A stretch of DNA of 34,940 nt from Lactobacillaceae bacterium (GTDB lineage Bacteria; Bacillota; Bacilli; Lactobacillales; Lactobacillaceae), in contig JAITQG010000012.1 of NCBI GenBank assembly GCA_031289015.1, positions 1-34,940 on the forward strand, given 5' to 3'. Below, one piece after another: positions 1 to 8,711 of the stretch. A program made the position numbers and the translations under genes. The notes under the pieces were generated by a model. That model did no database searches and was not told the origin of the DNA. It saw only the letters and a program-made list of their open reading frames with translations. How positions within the stretch are numbered: position 1 is the first letter of the stretch; each line of letters opens with the position of its first letter.

Positions 1-110
1 CGGGCATGGCGCAGGGCCGCTCGCGGACCTTTCCTCATATTTGCGCCACCCGTTTCCCACAAATTTATCTTTGCCGGAGAGCCCCAGCCGGCCCAAATTT
101 TACAACAATT
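1..110. repeat. GC-rich structured intergenic sequence, cut by the window start
   Basis: This stretch is much richer in G and C than its surroundings and full of inverted repeats. GGCGCA at 8-13 pairs with TGCGCC at 42-47, flanked by CGGG at 1-4 and CCCG further out. GCCGG and CCGGC form a second hairpin at about 83-102. I see no convincing gene in 1-258. The general style (nested hairpins, then a CCCCA..CC..CC.AAA segment) resembles the right half of the palindromic element at 11600-11950, so it may be the end of a related copy. That kinship is a weak inference. Confidence 0.35.
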
Positions 111-258
111 TTGACGCTGCAAGCGGCAAACAGCAGTCCACACCAAACAAGCGAAAACTAAGATTTTACTTACAAGTTATCTATTTGCAATACAAATACC
201 AACTCGCAATGATACAATACTATCAGTTGTTTTAACATGCACGTAGAGGGAGATTAAC

Positions 259-1428
259 ATGTCATTTGAACCACGCGAAATGAATTTTAGTTCACAAAAA
301 AAGAAAAGTAAATTACCTTGGATTATCGGTATCATCGTTGCTTTAGTAGTCCTTGGCGGAGGTGCCGGTGCTGGCTATCTTTACGTCCAACACAAGGCCG
401 CTACTGATTATTCAGCTGTTGATCCTAAAAGCACCAAGAAGACTGAAATTTTGATTCCTTCAGGTTCTTCTGCTGCTGCCATGGCACAAATTTTAACTAA
501 AAAAGGTTTGATTAAAGATCCTCAACCCTTTATGAATTATGTTACGATTCATGGCGCTGAAAATCTTAAGGCCGGTTATTTTGAGCTTACTAAAGCCATG
601 ACAATTCCAAAAATCGTTAAGGCGATTGAAGCTGGTGGTCGTGATTACCCACTCGGCAATAAAACCGTCATTACCGTTCGCGAAGGTGAACAAGCTGAAG
701 ATGTTGCTGCTGAAGTGGGTGCCAAAACTAAATTTACCGCGGATGAATTCTTAGCGACTTTGAATAATCAAGAATTTTTGGATTTCTTGAATAAGACCTA
801 TCCTGGTTTGTTGGATTCAGCTTTGTCAGCCCAAGATGTCCGTTATAAGTTGGAAGGTTATTTGTATCCAGCTACTTATAACGCAAAGGACGTTGCTTCT
901 GTGCAAGACTTAGTGCAAGTCATGGTGGCTAGTGAATATCAAAACGTTTCGCCATTGTTTGATAAGATTAAAGCCTCTGGCAAGACCGTGCAACAAGTGA
1001 TGACCTTGGCCTCACTTGTTGAAGGCGAAGGGGTTAGCACCAAAGAACGCGGTAAGATTGCCGGTGTCTTTGAAAATCGAATTAAAATCGATATGCCGCT
1101 CCAATCTGACGTGGCCGTTAAATATGCCTTGAATACCAATAAGACCAACTTGAGTAACAAGGATGTCTTGGTGGATTCACCATATAACCTGTATAAGAAT
1201 GCTGGTTACGGACCAGGACCATTCAATAGCCCAAGTGTTAGCTCAATTGAAGCCGTCTTGAATCCAACTGATATGGATAAAGGCTACTTGTACTTTGTAG
1301 CTAATCTTAAGACTGGTCAAATCGTCTACAATAAGGATTACGCATCACATGAATCCGTGGTTGAATCATTTAACGCGGATAATGATAGTGTCGCTAGTGC
1401 AGACGCTGCAAAATCTTCAAGTAAGTAA
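259..1428 (+). CDS. mltG: Endolytic transglycosylase MltG (YceG family)
   Basis: Membrane-anchored lytic transglycosylase that cuts nascent peptidoglycan strands outside the membrane and so sets glycan length. Residues 1-20 are cytoplasmic and basic, 21-42 form one transmembrane helix, and a LysM-like region and the YceG catalytic domain follow. The catalytic glutamate is in LASLVEGEG (Glu255), followed by the family pattern ERGKIAGVFENRI and LQSDVAVKYAL. The length of 389 aa is normal. The start at 259 is preceded by GAGGGA. A hairpin terminator follows directly, so it appears to be transcribed alone. In related bacteria mltG lies next to greA; here a YfhO-type gene lies between them. The C-terminus ends in a Ser/Ala/Lys tail of no known role. 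Confidence 0.95.
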   Translation: MSFEPREMNFSSQKKKSKLPWIIGIIVALVVLGGGAGAGYLYVQHKAATDYSAVDPKSTKKTEILIPSGSSAAAMAQILTKKGLIKDPQPFMNYVTIHGAENLKAGYFELTKAMTIPKIVKAIEAGGRDYPLGNKTVITVREGEQAEDVAAEVGAKTKFTADEFLATLNNQEFLDFLNKTYPGLLDSALSAQDVRYKLEGYLYPATYNAKDVASVQDLVQVMVASEYQNVSPLFDKIKASGKTVQQVMTLASLVEGEGVSTKERGKIAGVFENRIKIDMPLQSDVAVKYALNTNKTNLSNKDVLVDSPYNLYKNAGYGPGPFNSPSVSSIEAVLNPTDMDKGYLYFVANLKTGQIVYNKDYASHESVVESFNADNDSVASADAAKSSSK

Positions 1429-1443
1429 AAGCGTGTCCATCAA

Positions 1444-1478
1444 GGTCAGAACAATTCGAAATTGTTCTGGCCTTTATT
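1444..1478 (+). terminator. Rho-independent terminator after mltG
   Basis: A 13-bp stem (1444-1456 with 1460-1472, one G-U pair) closes a 3-base loop and is followed by TTTATT. Confidence 0.85.
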
Positions 1479-1568
1479 GTGTTTATAACATTCTCGTAAA
1501 ATCATTTATGGCAAAGTTGTGGTTAAATAGAGTAAGATTTTAAAAACGAATGAAAGGTCGGCAAGGTA

Positions 1569-4217
1569 GTGAATAAAATCAACTTGAATCCATTGCGATG
1601 GAAAACCAGTACATATGCTTTGTGGGTTAGTTTCTTGTTGCCAATCGCGATTATGCTGAGTTATTTTGCATATCGTGGTATGGCACCGTTTGGATCTAGT
1701 TCCATCTTAACTGTTGATTTAGGCCAGCAGTATGTGGATTTTTTTGCTGGCTTTAAACACACCTTGCTCCATCAACCCACCACGCTGATTTATGATTTTG
1801 CTAAGGGGTTGGGTGGTGAAACCTATGGCGATTGGGCCTATTATTTGTTGAGTCCGTTTAATTTTTTGCTCCTGCCATTTTCAAATGCTAATTTACCCAT
1901 TGGGATCTTGTTTGTGACCGTGTTAAAGTACGGGTTTGCCGGCTGGAGCATGGCTTGGGCGTTGCGTGAAATGCACTGGCAAACTGGTTGGAATTTACCA
2001 GTTTTTGCCGTTAGTTACGCCTTTATGGGGTGGTTTGTTGCCAATGATTTAAACTTATTATGGCTTGATGCCGCCATTTTATTGCCGTTAATTATTGTAG
2101 GATTGGAACGTTACTTAGATGGCCGTTCACATTGGCGCTTTATTTGGGCGCTGACGGCGATTTTTATCGTCAATTATTACATGGCTTACATGATCGGGAT
2201 TTTCCTCGTGCTATACGTGATTTGGCGCTTGTTTTGGCAGCCATATTCAGTTATGGAACGCCTTTTGATTTTGGGCAAATTTAGTTTTGGGGCCATCATG
2301 AGTATTGGTTTATCCACCGTGGTTTGGTTACCAACGGCGGTGACGCTCATGAATAGTAAAGGCCAACATATGCTGGAAAATGTGCAAAATCATTTTGAGT
2401 ATATGCCGGCTGATTTATTGGGTAAATTGTTCCTCGGCTCGTTTAATTTTGAACAAATGCAATCAGGGATTCCTAACATTTTTGTTGGTAGTTTTGCGTT
2501 GATTGTTTTTTGGATTTTTATGACTTATAAAGCAATTCGTTGGCAAACGCGCTTAGTGGCATTTTTGATTACGGCCTTTTTAGTGGTCTCAATGATGTAC
2601 GCTCCGCTTGATGTGGCATGGCATGGTTTCCAATTCCCCGTCTGGTATCCATATCGCTTTTCATTTGTATTTAGCTTTTGGTTGATTTGGATTGCTGGGT
2701 CAATTTGGACTCCGGATTTGCACCTGGGATGGCGCCAATTAGCTGGCATCGTTGTGTTATTGGGTGGGACAGTCGGCTTTTTGGTGTGGCGCATGGGCAA
2801 GTTGAATTTCTTGACCAATACGCAACTGATTATCGGCGTGGCGTTTTTTGCAGCCATTTTGTTCTTGATGCAAATCCCGTGGCGCGGTAAGTGGTGGCTG
2901 CCAACGTTGTTAATCTTGGTTGTTGGTGAGATGACGGCTAGTACCATTTGGACGCTGAATAATTTTAGTTATTTAACACAAATTGAATATAGTCGCCTCA
3001 TCACTTCGCTGCAAGATTCGACTCGGCAGCTCCCTAAATCTGATAAAGATTTTTATCGCGTTGCACAGTCTTTCCAGAGGACTAAGGGTGATCCACTCCA
3101 AGGTGATTATTATGGGGCATCGACGTTTAGTTCGGCCTTAGAACATCAACAAAGTGACTTTATGGCAACGATTGGGCAGCCTGAAGGTGACAATTACATC
3201 ACGTATAAAAGTGGTACCCTGATTTCTGATAGTTTGTTGGGGATGCGCTATTTGATTGCGCCCAATGGTGCTGATGCGACTGCTGATGGGACACCCACAA
3301 ACATGCAAACATTTCCGCGGTTAGATACTGATGACATCTATACTGGCAAGACGTTTGGGATTGGGACTGAAATTACTAAAAACAACCAAGCATTACCCGT
3401 TGCGTTTGCCGCGAATACCGCCGCTTTAAATATTAATTTACGTTTGAATGATCCAATTACAAATCAAAATACGATTTGGCAATCATTGCTTGGAGTGCAA
3501 GATCAAGCACCGATAAAGGCGATTGATTTCACTAAGATTACTGGTGCCAACGTCAACGTGCCTGCCGTGGTGACTGGTTCATATATCCAACGCGAAAAAG
3601 GTAAGAAAGATGGCGCCTTAACGATGCATTATCACACGACTGGTAAAGGGCCTAATTATCTAAGCATCGGGGCGGGGCTTGCAGCTGATGATGTGGATAT
3701 TTACGTTAACGGCCAAGCTTGGCCGGCTATTCCATCGCATCGCCACACCATTTTGTTGCCCTTGCCAAATGCTAGCAAGGACGAAGACGAAACTGTGACT
3801 TTCCGGTTGAAGAAAGCCTCAGTTTGGCTCCAAGATGTCACGTTATATACGTTGGATACAGAGCTCTATAAGCAACAAGCCCATGACTTACAGGCCAATC
3901 CGCTTAAATTGACCCAAGCAGCGCCAACCAAAATTATCGGCAACATTAATATTCCCAAAGGTAGTAATTTGTTGATGACTACGGTACCGGCTGCCAAGGG
4001 TTGGGAATTATATGTGGATGGAAAGTTGACGGACACCGTTAAAGTTGATAAGTTCTTTATTGGGGCGGTTTTGAGTCCTGGTACGCATCACGTAGAATTG
4101 CGTTTTACCGCGCCAATGCTGCATGAAGGGTTGATTGCCACCATTGGCTTTATCCTCTTTTTAATTGGGTTAGGTTGGTCTGAAAGTAGTAAACGAAAAC
4201 ATTCATTACATGTCTAA
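1569..4217 (+). CDS. yfhO: YfhO family multi-spanning membrane protein
   Basis: Large polytopic membrane protein of the YfhO family, GT-C-like proteins that in Gram-positive bacteria are linked to glycosylation of lipoteichoic acid or other envelope polymers. Family signs are the early DLGQQYVDFF motif (from Asp50), the YGDWAYYLLSPFN segment, about a dozen hydrophobic helices in the first 480 residues, a large extracytoplasmic domain (about 490-850) and a final helix (EGLIATIGFILFLIGLGW) before a basic tail. The length of 882 aa fits the family. The start is GTG at 1569 with GAAAGG 11 bases upstream. It lies between mltG and greA, with gaps of 140 and 97 bases. The donor and acceptor sugars cannot be told from sequence. 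Confidence 0.85.
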   Translation: MNKINLNPLRWKTSTYALWVSFLLPIAIMLSYFAYRGMAPFGSSSILTVDLGQQYVDFFAGFKHTLLHQPTTLIYDFAKGLGGETYGDWAYYLLSPFNFLLLPFSNANLPIGILFVTVLKYGFAGWSMAWALREMHWQTGWNLPVFAVSYAFMGWFVANDLNLLWLDAAILLPLIIVGLERYLDGRSHWRFIWALTAIFIVNYYMAYMIGIFLVLYVIWRLFWQPYSVMERLLILGKFSFGAIMSIGLSTVVWLPTAVTLMNSKGQHMLENVQNHFEYMPADLLGKLFLGSFNFEQMQSGIPNIFVGSFALIVFWIFMTYKAIRWQTRLVAFLITAFLVVSMMYAPLDVAWHGFQFPVWYPYRFSFVFSFWLIWIAGSIWTPDLHLGWRQLAGIVVLLGGTVGFLVWRMGKLNFLTNTQLIIGVAFFAAILFLMQIPWRGKWWLPTLLILVVGEMTASTIWTLNNFSYLTQIEYSRLITSLQDSTRQLPKSDKDFYRVAQSFQRTKGDPLQGDYYGASTFSSALEHQQSDFMATIGQPEGDNYITYKSGTLISDSLLGMRYLIAPNGADATADGTPTNMQTFPRLDTDDIYTGKTFGIGTEITKNNQALPVAFAANTAALNINLRLNDPITNQNTIWQSLLGVQDQAPIKAIDFTKITGANVNVPAVVTGSYIQREKGKKDGALTMHYHTTGKGPNYLSIGAGLAADDVDIYVNGQAWPAIPSHRHTILLPLPNASKDEDETVTFRLKKASVWLQDVTLYTLDTELYKQQAHDLQANPLKLTQAAPTKIIGNINIPKGSNLLMTTVPAAKGWELYVDGKLTDTVKVDKFFIGAVLSPGTHHVELRFTAPMLHEGLIATIGFILFLIGLGWSESSKRKHSLHV

Positions 4218-4314
4218 GACTTTACAGCACCCCCCTAATCGTGATAAGGTATTTTGGAAATTGATGGCAACAAACTATCAAATAAAGTTAATCATGTAAT
4301 TAAGGGGGCCAACT

Positions 4315-4854
4315 ATGGCTGAAGACAAGAAATTCCCGATGACAATCGCGGGTAAAGAAAAACTGGAAGAGAAATTAAATCACAAAATCACGGTTGATCG
4401 GGTAGATATTACTGCTGAAATCCAAGAGGCACGTAGCCACGGTGATTTATCAGAAAATTCTGAATATCAATCAGCCAAGGATCGCCAAGCGTTTGCGGAA
4501 GGTGAAATCAAGGAATTGCAAAACATTTTGGATGCAGTTGCTTTGATTGACCCTGCCAATGAACCAGCTGATGAAGTTACTTTGGGCAAGAAAGTTGAAA
4601 TTCAAGAAGACGGCGATGATCCCGAAACATTTTATGTTTGGGGCGCTGAAGAAATTCGCTTTAGCAATGTCGACAATACGGTTAAAGAGCAATTCATCTC
4701 AAATGAATCTCCACTTGGCTCAGCATTGTTACACCATAAGCAAGGTGATGTGGTGACAATTAAGGTGCCTGGGGCAGGGATTTCATATGACGTTAAGATT
4801 GTTAATGTTGAATTAGCAAATGTCGCCGTTTTGTATCCTGAAACAGCAAAATAA
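4315..4854 (+). CDS. greA: Transcription elongation factor GreA
   Basis: Binds RNA polymerase through the secondary channel and promotes cleavage of backtracked transcripts. The N-terminal coiled-coil hairpin (about 1-75) carries the signature EARSHGDLSENSEY, whose tip acids are Asp44 and Glu47. The C-terminal FKBP-like domain contains ISNESPLGSALL. At 179 aa it is about 20 residues longer than typical GreA (about 158); the excess lies in a loop around 105-125 and at the C-terminus after the usual end. The start at 4315 follows AAGGGGG. A terminator follows immediately. It could be a GreA paralogue, but the active loop is intact. Confidence 0.92.
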   Translation: MAEDKKFPMTIAGKEKLEEKLNHKITVDRVDITAEIQEARSHGDLSENSEYQSAKDRQAFAEGEIKELQNILDAVALIDPANEPADEVTLGKKVEIQEDGDDPETFYVWGAEEIRFSNVDNTVKEQFISNESPLGSALLHHKQGDVVTIKVPGAGISYDVKIVNVELANVAVLYPETAK

Positions 4855-4863
4855 GCATAAGCA

Positions 4864-4887
4864 GGCTAGAGAAATCTGGCCTTTTTA
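4864..4887 (+). terminator. Terminator after greA
   Basis: A 7-bp stem, GGCTAGA with TCTGGCC (one G-U pair), with a GAAA loop at 4871-4874, followed by five T residues. Confidence 0.8.
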
Positions 4888-4969
4888 TTTTGGTTAGGGG
4901 GCTGGCACAAAATCTTGTAACGCAAAGCTTAATTTACTTTAATATCTTAAGGTATCAGGTAGGGAACTG

Positions 4970-4978
4970 TGCTAAAAT
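4970..4978 (+). promoter_or_regulatory. Extended -10 promoter of the PBP gene
   Basis: TGCTAAAAT matches the TGN-TATAAT extended -10 pattern, 42 bases before the ATG at 5020. No good -35 is visible. The same TGTGCTAAAAT string recurs before the rhodanese gene. Confidence 0.55.
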
Positions 4979-5019
4979 TAAGCATAGTTTATTAAAGTTG
5001 ATAGAAAAAAGGAAATGAC

Positions 5020-7056
5020 ATGGCGATATCGAAACGAAAGGGACAAGGGCGTTCCGCGAAGAATTCACTTGCTCGAATTCCGGTGCGATTAAATGTATTG
5101 ATGGGGATTGTCGTTGTCATGCTTGGTGCGCTGGGCTTGCAATTAATGAATCTGCAAATTACTGATCACGAAAAATTCGCGGCCCAAGTCACGACTGATA
5201 CACAAAGTATTGAAAAAGAAAAAGTTCAACGAGGCATGATTTATGATGCAACCGGCAAGGTCTTGGTCGCCAATAAAGGTGTGCAAGCCATTACTTACAC
5301 CAAGCCCAAGAATGTGACCAATAATGATTTATTTAAAATTGCGAATGCGGTTGGTAATTATTTAACGATTGATACGGCCCAATTATCAAAATCAAATTAT
5401 GCACTGTACTATATTCTCGATGAAAAGCGGGCTGCCGCGATTGCCAAACATATTAAGAACGTTGGGGCATTTGGCACTGATTTACGCCAAGATCAATTGC
5501 TTAAGTATGTTAATAAGCACGCTGCTACTTTGACATTAACTGATGACGAACGAAATAAGGCGATGATTTTCCAAAAAATGGCCAACGCCTATTCATTGTC
5601 GACGGTTTATATCAAGGAAACGGATGTGACGGATGCTGAAATCGCCAACATCGGTGAACGCCAAGCCAAGATGCCCGGCGTCAAAGTTGGTTTGTATTAT
5701 TCACGTGATTATCCAAACGGTGATTCGATGAAATCAGTGATTGGCTCAGTTTCGACTTCTAAGTCTGGGTTGCCCGACAGCCAAGTTAACACTTTGTTGA
5801 CTGAAGGTTATGCGCGCGATGATTCCGTGGGGACGTCTTATTTAGAACAATATTACGAAACAGCCTTGCGCGGTACTAAAGCCAGAAAAGCCGTTACGAC
5901 TGAAGGTAAAACTGGCAATACCAAGACGGAAACAATCTATGCCGGGCAAGCTGGCGATAGTTTGAAGCTAACAATTAATGCTAAGTTCCAAGAAGATGTG
6001 CAAAATATTTTGAGTACCCAAATGCCCGGTGGATTGACCCAAGGGGCTTACGCTGTCGTTTTAAACCCCAAAACTGGGGCAGTCTACAGTTTGGGTGGCG
6101 TCTATCGCGACAATAAAACTGGTGAAAAGACAGATGATGCACTTGGGAATATTAATCGTTCATTAGCGGTTGGATCTGCTGTAAAGCCTGCGATGATCAC
6201 GACTGGCTTCATGAACGGGGTGATTACCCCTGAAAACAGTAATATCACCGACGTGCCGATTCAAATTGCGGCCACACCAGTCAAGGCCTCACTCTTTAAT
6301 CAAAATGGGGCGGTGCCATTGAATGCTGTGACAGCCTTGAAGATGTCATCGAATTCGTACGTGATGCAAATTATGCTGAAGTTGGGTGGGGTCACTTATT
6401 ATCCTAATATGGATTTGAGTGCTTTGAATCCTGATGTATGGAACAAGATGCGCAATGGCTTTGCCCGATTTGGCTTAGGTGTTAAGACAGGCATTGATTT
6501 GCCAAATGAAAGTGCGGGTCTGCGTGGTTCAACTGACGCATCGCACTTGGGGAATACGTTGGATGAATCGTTTGGACAATATGATACATTCACCCCAATG
6601 CAATTAGCTCAATATGCCGCCACGGTTGCCAATGGTGGTTATCGGATTCGGCCACATGTAGTCGGTGAGATTCTCGAGCGGGATGCCCACTCAGATACTG
6701 ATAAAGTTGCGACAACCATTCAACCTGAAGTGTTAGGGACAGTTGGTTGGACTAAAGCTGAAAAAGATACGATTTGGGAAGGGATGAACCAGGTTGTTAA
6801 TGGAACTGGTTATATTACTGGATCTGGTTTGGCCGGTTTGACGCCAAAGGTCTATGCTAAGACAGGTACGGCTCAAACGTTTACTGATGGGCAAGAAACT
6901 TATAGTTCAACAGCCATTTCGTTTGTGCCTAATTCAGATGTGGCCATTGCGGTTGCCGTGCCTGGCGTATCTAGTGAGTCGGCGGATGCGGTCAGTGTGC
7001 CAATTACTAAAGCCATTTGGGAAGCTTATTGGAAAGATGTTGAAGCAAAACCATAA
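5020..7056 (+). CDS. Class B penicillin-binding protein, PBP2b/PbpA type transpeptidase
   Basis: Monofunctional D,D-transpeptidase that cross-links peptidoglycan, probably in side-wall elongation. A basic N-terminus and one transmembrane helix (about 24-42) are followed by the dimerisation/pedestal domain and the transpeptidase domain. Active-site motifs are SAVK (Ser386, Lys389), SSN (443-445) and KTGT (Lys614), all intact. The block around GSAVKPAMITTGF and MSSNSYVMQIML resembles pneumococcal PBP2b (GSVVKGA, SSNTYM) more than FtsI/PBP2x, which argues for elongation rather than division. No PASTA domains are present. The start at 5020 is preceded by AAGGAA. It is transcribed from its own extended -10 promoter and closed by a weak hairpin terminator. 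Confidence 0.92.
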   Translation: MAISKRKGQGRSAKNSLARIPVRLNVLMGIVVVMLGALGLQLMNLQITDHEKFAAQVTTDTQSIEKEKVQRGMIYDATGKVLVANKGVQAITYTKPKNVTNNDLFKIANAVGNYLTIDTAQLSKSNYALYYILDEKRAAAIAKHIKNVGAFGTDLRQDQLLKYVNKHAATLTLTDDERNKAMIFQKMANAYSLSTVYIKETDVTDAEIANIGERQAKMPGVKVGLYYSRDYPNGDSMKSVIGSVSTSKSGLPDSQVNTLLTEGYARDDSVGTSYLEQYYETALRGTKARKAVTTEGKTGNTKTETIYAGQAGDSLKLTINAKFQEDVQNILSTQMPGGLTQGAYAVVLNPKTGAVYSLGGVYRDNKTGEKTDDALGNINRSLAVGSAVKPAMITTGFMNGVITPENSNITDVPIQIAATPVKASLFNQNGAVPLNAVTALKMSSNSYVMQIMLKLGGVTYYPNMDLSALNPDVWNKMRNGFARFGLGVKTGIDLPNESAGLRGSTDASHLGNTLDESFGQYDTFTPMQLAQYAATVANGGYRIRPHVVGEILERDAHSDTDKVATTIQPEVLGTVGWTKAEKDTIWEGMNQVVNGTGYITGSGLAGLTPKVYAKTGTAQTFTDGQETYSSTAISFVPNSDVAIAVAVPGVSSESADAVSVPITKAIWEAYWKDVEAKP

Positions 7057-7071
7057 AAATTTAGTATAATC

Positions 7072-7109
7072 AAGAGATTGAGAATGATAGTTCTTAATTT
7101 CTTTTTTTT
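7072..7109 (+). terminator. AT-rich terminator after the PBP gene
   Basis: A 13-bp stem (7072-7084 with 7091-7103, two G-U pairs) and a T8 run. A perfect TATAAT at 7065-7070 lies just before it, with a weak TTGAAG 19 bases further upstream; a promoter there would start inside the stem, so its use is doubtful. Confidence 0.6.
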
Positions 7110-7133
7110 AACACAGACTAGCCAGAGGCAATT

Positions 7134-7676
7134 ATGAAAAAAAAGCTAATACGTGAAAACTTCAAACAAAATTTACGAGCGCTCAATGTGCTTGAACACA
7201 GCGTATTGATGCAAAAAATGGTGCGTGAAGTCACGGCGCTACCGGTTTGGCAACAGGCTAAGGTCATTGGCTTGTCGATGGCGCAACCAGATGAGCTGCC
7301 AACGCAACTGTTGATTCAAACGGCCTTGTTGCAAGACAAGCGCGTTGGGCTGCCACGCGTAGCAGCTAATCGTCAAATGGATTTTATTGAAATTGATACA
7401 ACGACAGAATATGTGCAGCATCGATTTGGTATGTTGGAACCACTTGGGACCAAGATTATTGCACCAGCTGAGTTTGACTTAATGGTCGTGCCTGGTTTAG
7501 GATTTGCCACAGATGGGCAACGCTTGGGCTTTGGTGGTGGATATTATGATCGGTATCTACCTCAAACGGCAACGATGAAAATCGGGGTCACGATCAAAAC
7601 TAATTTTGTCGCCAGTGGGACTTGGTTAATCGAGCCAACTGACATAGCAATGGACACAGTGATTGTCTTGGATTAG
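7134..7676 (+). CDS. 5-formyltetrahydrofolate cyclo-ligase
   Basis: ATP-dependent conversion of 5-formyl-THF to 5,10-methenyl-THF in one-carbon metabolism (MTHFS family, B. subtilis YqgN type). The diagnostic nucleotide/substrate loop GLGFATDGQRLGFGGGYYDR starts at about residue 121, and the N-terminus has the basic KKKLIRENFKQ start typical of the family. The length of 180 aa is normal. The ribosome-binding site CAGAGG lies 7-8 bases before the ATG. The stop is five bases from the rhomboid gene, so the two are translated from one message. Bacilli and lactobacilli share this gene order. Confidence 0.93.
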   Translation: MKKKLIRENFKQNLRALNVLEHSVLMQKMVREVTALPVWQQAKVIGLSMAQPDELPTQLLIQTALLQDKRVGLPRVAANRQMDFIEIDTTTEYVQHRFGMLEPLGTKIIAPAEFDLMVVPGLGFATDGQRLGFGGGYYDRYLPQTATMKIGVTIKTNFVASGTWLIEPTDIAMDTVIVLD

Positions 7677-7681
7677 AGGAA

Positions 7682-8392
7682 ATGATGAGCTTAAAACGGG
7701 ATTTGATTAATAATTGGAAAGTACAGCCGGTTAATTTATTGTTGATTTTTTTAATCGTGCTAATTTATTTGTGGGAAGTCTTAATTCAACACAACTTTAC
7801 GATTGATGTACAGACGTTGTTTAAATTAGGCGCAGAATACACGCCGGCCATTGTTCAATACGGACAATGGTGGCGGTTGATTACAGCGGGCTTTTTGCAT
7901 GTAAATATCACCCATATTTTATTTAATCTGGTCGTGATGTATTTTATCGGCAAGCTGCTTGAATGGCAGATTGGCCACGTACGTTATTTCATCTTATTTA
8001 TGGTCGCGGTGATTTCTGGGAATGTCTGGAGCATGGCCCTTGGTGATTTGAATGGCGTGTCGGCCGGCGCAAGTGGTGGCATATATGGCTTGTTTGGAGC
8101 CGTGATTGCGATTGGAATTTTGGATCGGTATCACGATTTTTGGAAACGCGAATCCCAATTAATTGGGTTTGTCGTAGCTATGTCAATTATTTTTGCCATC
8201 TTCCAATCCGGCGTTGATATTTGGGCGCACATTGGCGGCGGGGTTGCTGGTCTCGTGATGGCACCGATGCTGATTCAAAAAGAATCTAAGACGGGCTTGT
8301 TTAAAATTCCCAAATTGTTGAAAGGCTTTAGCTTGATCGCCTTGATTGGGTTTATCGTCTTTGGTTTGTGGTTATCGATAGGGAGAGTTTAA
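7682..8392 (+). CDS. gluP: Rhomboid family intramembrane serine protease (GluP/YqgP-like)
   Basis: Polytopic protease that cleaves substrates within the membrane. About seven hydrophobic segments are visible. The catalytic serine is in AGASGGIYG (Ser131) and the catalytic histidine in DIWAHIGGG (His183); the HVNITHILFNL segment of the second helix (HxxxHxxxN) is also present. It is 236 aa and lacks the N-terminal cytosolic domain and C-terminal TPR part of B. subtilis GluP, as is common in lactobacilli. Two adjacent ATG codons (7682, 7685) follow AGAGGA; the second has the better spacing. It is in an operon with the cyclo-ligase and yqgQ. Confidence 0.92.
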   Translation: MMSLKRDLINNWKVQPVNLLLIFLIVLIYLWEVLIQHNFTIDVQTLFKLGAEYTPAIVQYGQWWRLITAGFLHVNITHILFNLVVMYFIGKLLEWQIGHVRYFILFMVAVISGNVWSMALGDLNGVSAGASGGIYGLFGAVIAIGILDRYHDFWKRESQLIGFVVAMSIIFAIFQSGVDIWAHIGGGVAGLVMAPMLIQKESKTGLFKIPKLLKGFSLIALIGFIVFGLWLSIGRV

Positions 8393-8394
8393 TT

Positions 8395-8619
8395 ATGCAA
8401 TATCGAACATATTATGATGTTTTGCAACTGTTAAAACAATTCGACACGTATGTGCACATAGGGACTCGTCAACTAGACATTGAGTTTGTCGCCCAAGAAG
8501 TTGATAACATGTACAAAGCTGGGGTGATTGACGCAGCGCAGTATGCCAATATCAAATTAGTCTTGCGGCACGAACATGAACTTGAAGTCCGCCAACAATC
8601 TGAAAATAAACTTTCGTGA
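8395..8619 (+). CDS. yqgQ: YqgQ family (DUF910) small protein
   Basis: A 74-residue protein of the YqgQ/DUF910 family, a small helical cytoplasmic protein of unknown function nearly always found between the rhomboid and glucokinase genes. YYDVLQLLKQFDTYVH and LDIEFVAQEVDNMY match the family consensus. I place the start at 8395, with GGAG nine bases upstream and two bases after the rhomboid stop; the open frame extends further upstream but lacks a ribosome-binding site there. Its stop codon overlaps the cre site that controls the next gene. Confidence 0.85.
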   Translation: MQYRTYYDVLQLLKQFDTYVHIGTRQLDIEFVAQEVDNMYKAGVIDAAQYANIKLVLRHEHELEVRQQSENKLS

Positions 8620-8630
8620 AAGCGTTTACT
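8617..8630 (+). promoter_or_regulatory. cre site (CcpA operator)
   Basis: TGAAAGCGTTTACT fits the catabolite-responsive element consensus (TGNNARCGNWWWCA) at all core positions except the final A. It starts on the yqgQ stop codon and runs through the -35 box of the glucokinase promoter. Bound CcpA there would be expected to repress glcK. Confidence 0.75.
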
Positions 8631-8652
8631 TTTTGTTCAGCTACGGTATAAT
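8625..8652 (+). promoter_or_regulatory. Promoter of glcK
   Basis: TTTACT (8625-8630), a 16-base spacer and a perfect TATAAT (8647-8652), ending 59 bases before the chosen start. Confidence 0.7.
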
Positions 8653-8711
8653 TAATTAGTTAATAAATATATGTATTCGTACATAAAAATAGATAATTGG
8701 GGCATGAGATT

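Noticed and set aside
41-235. Open frame of 64 codons before mltG
   Set aside because: No ribosome-binding site, composition like translated non-coding DNA, and it overlaps the hairpin-rich segment and the mltG leader.
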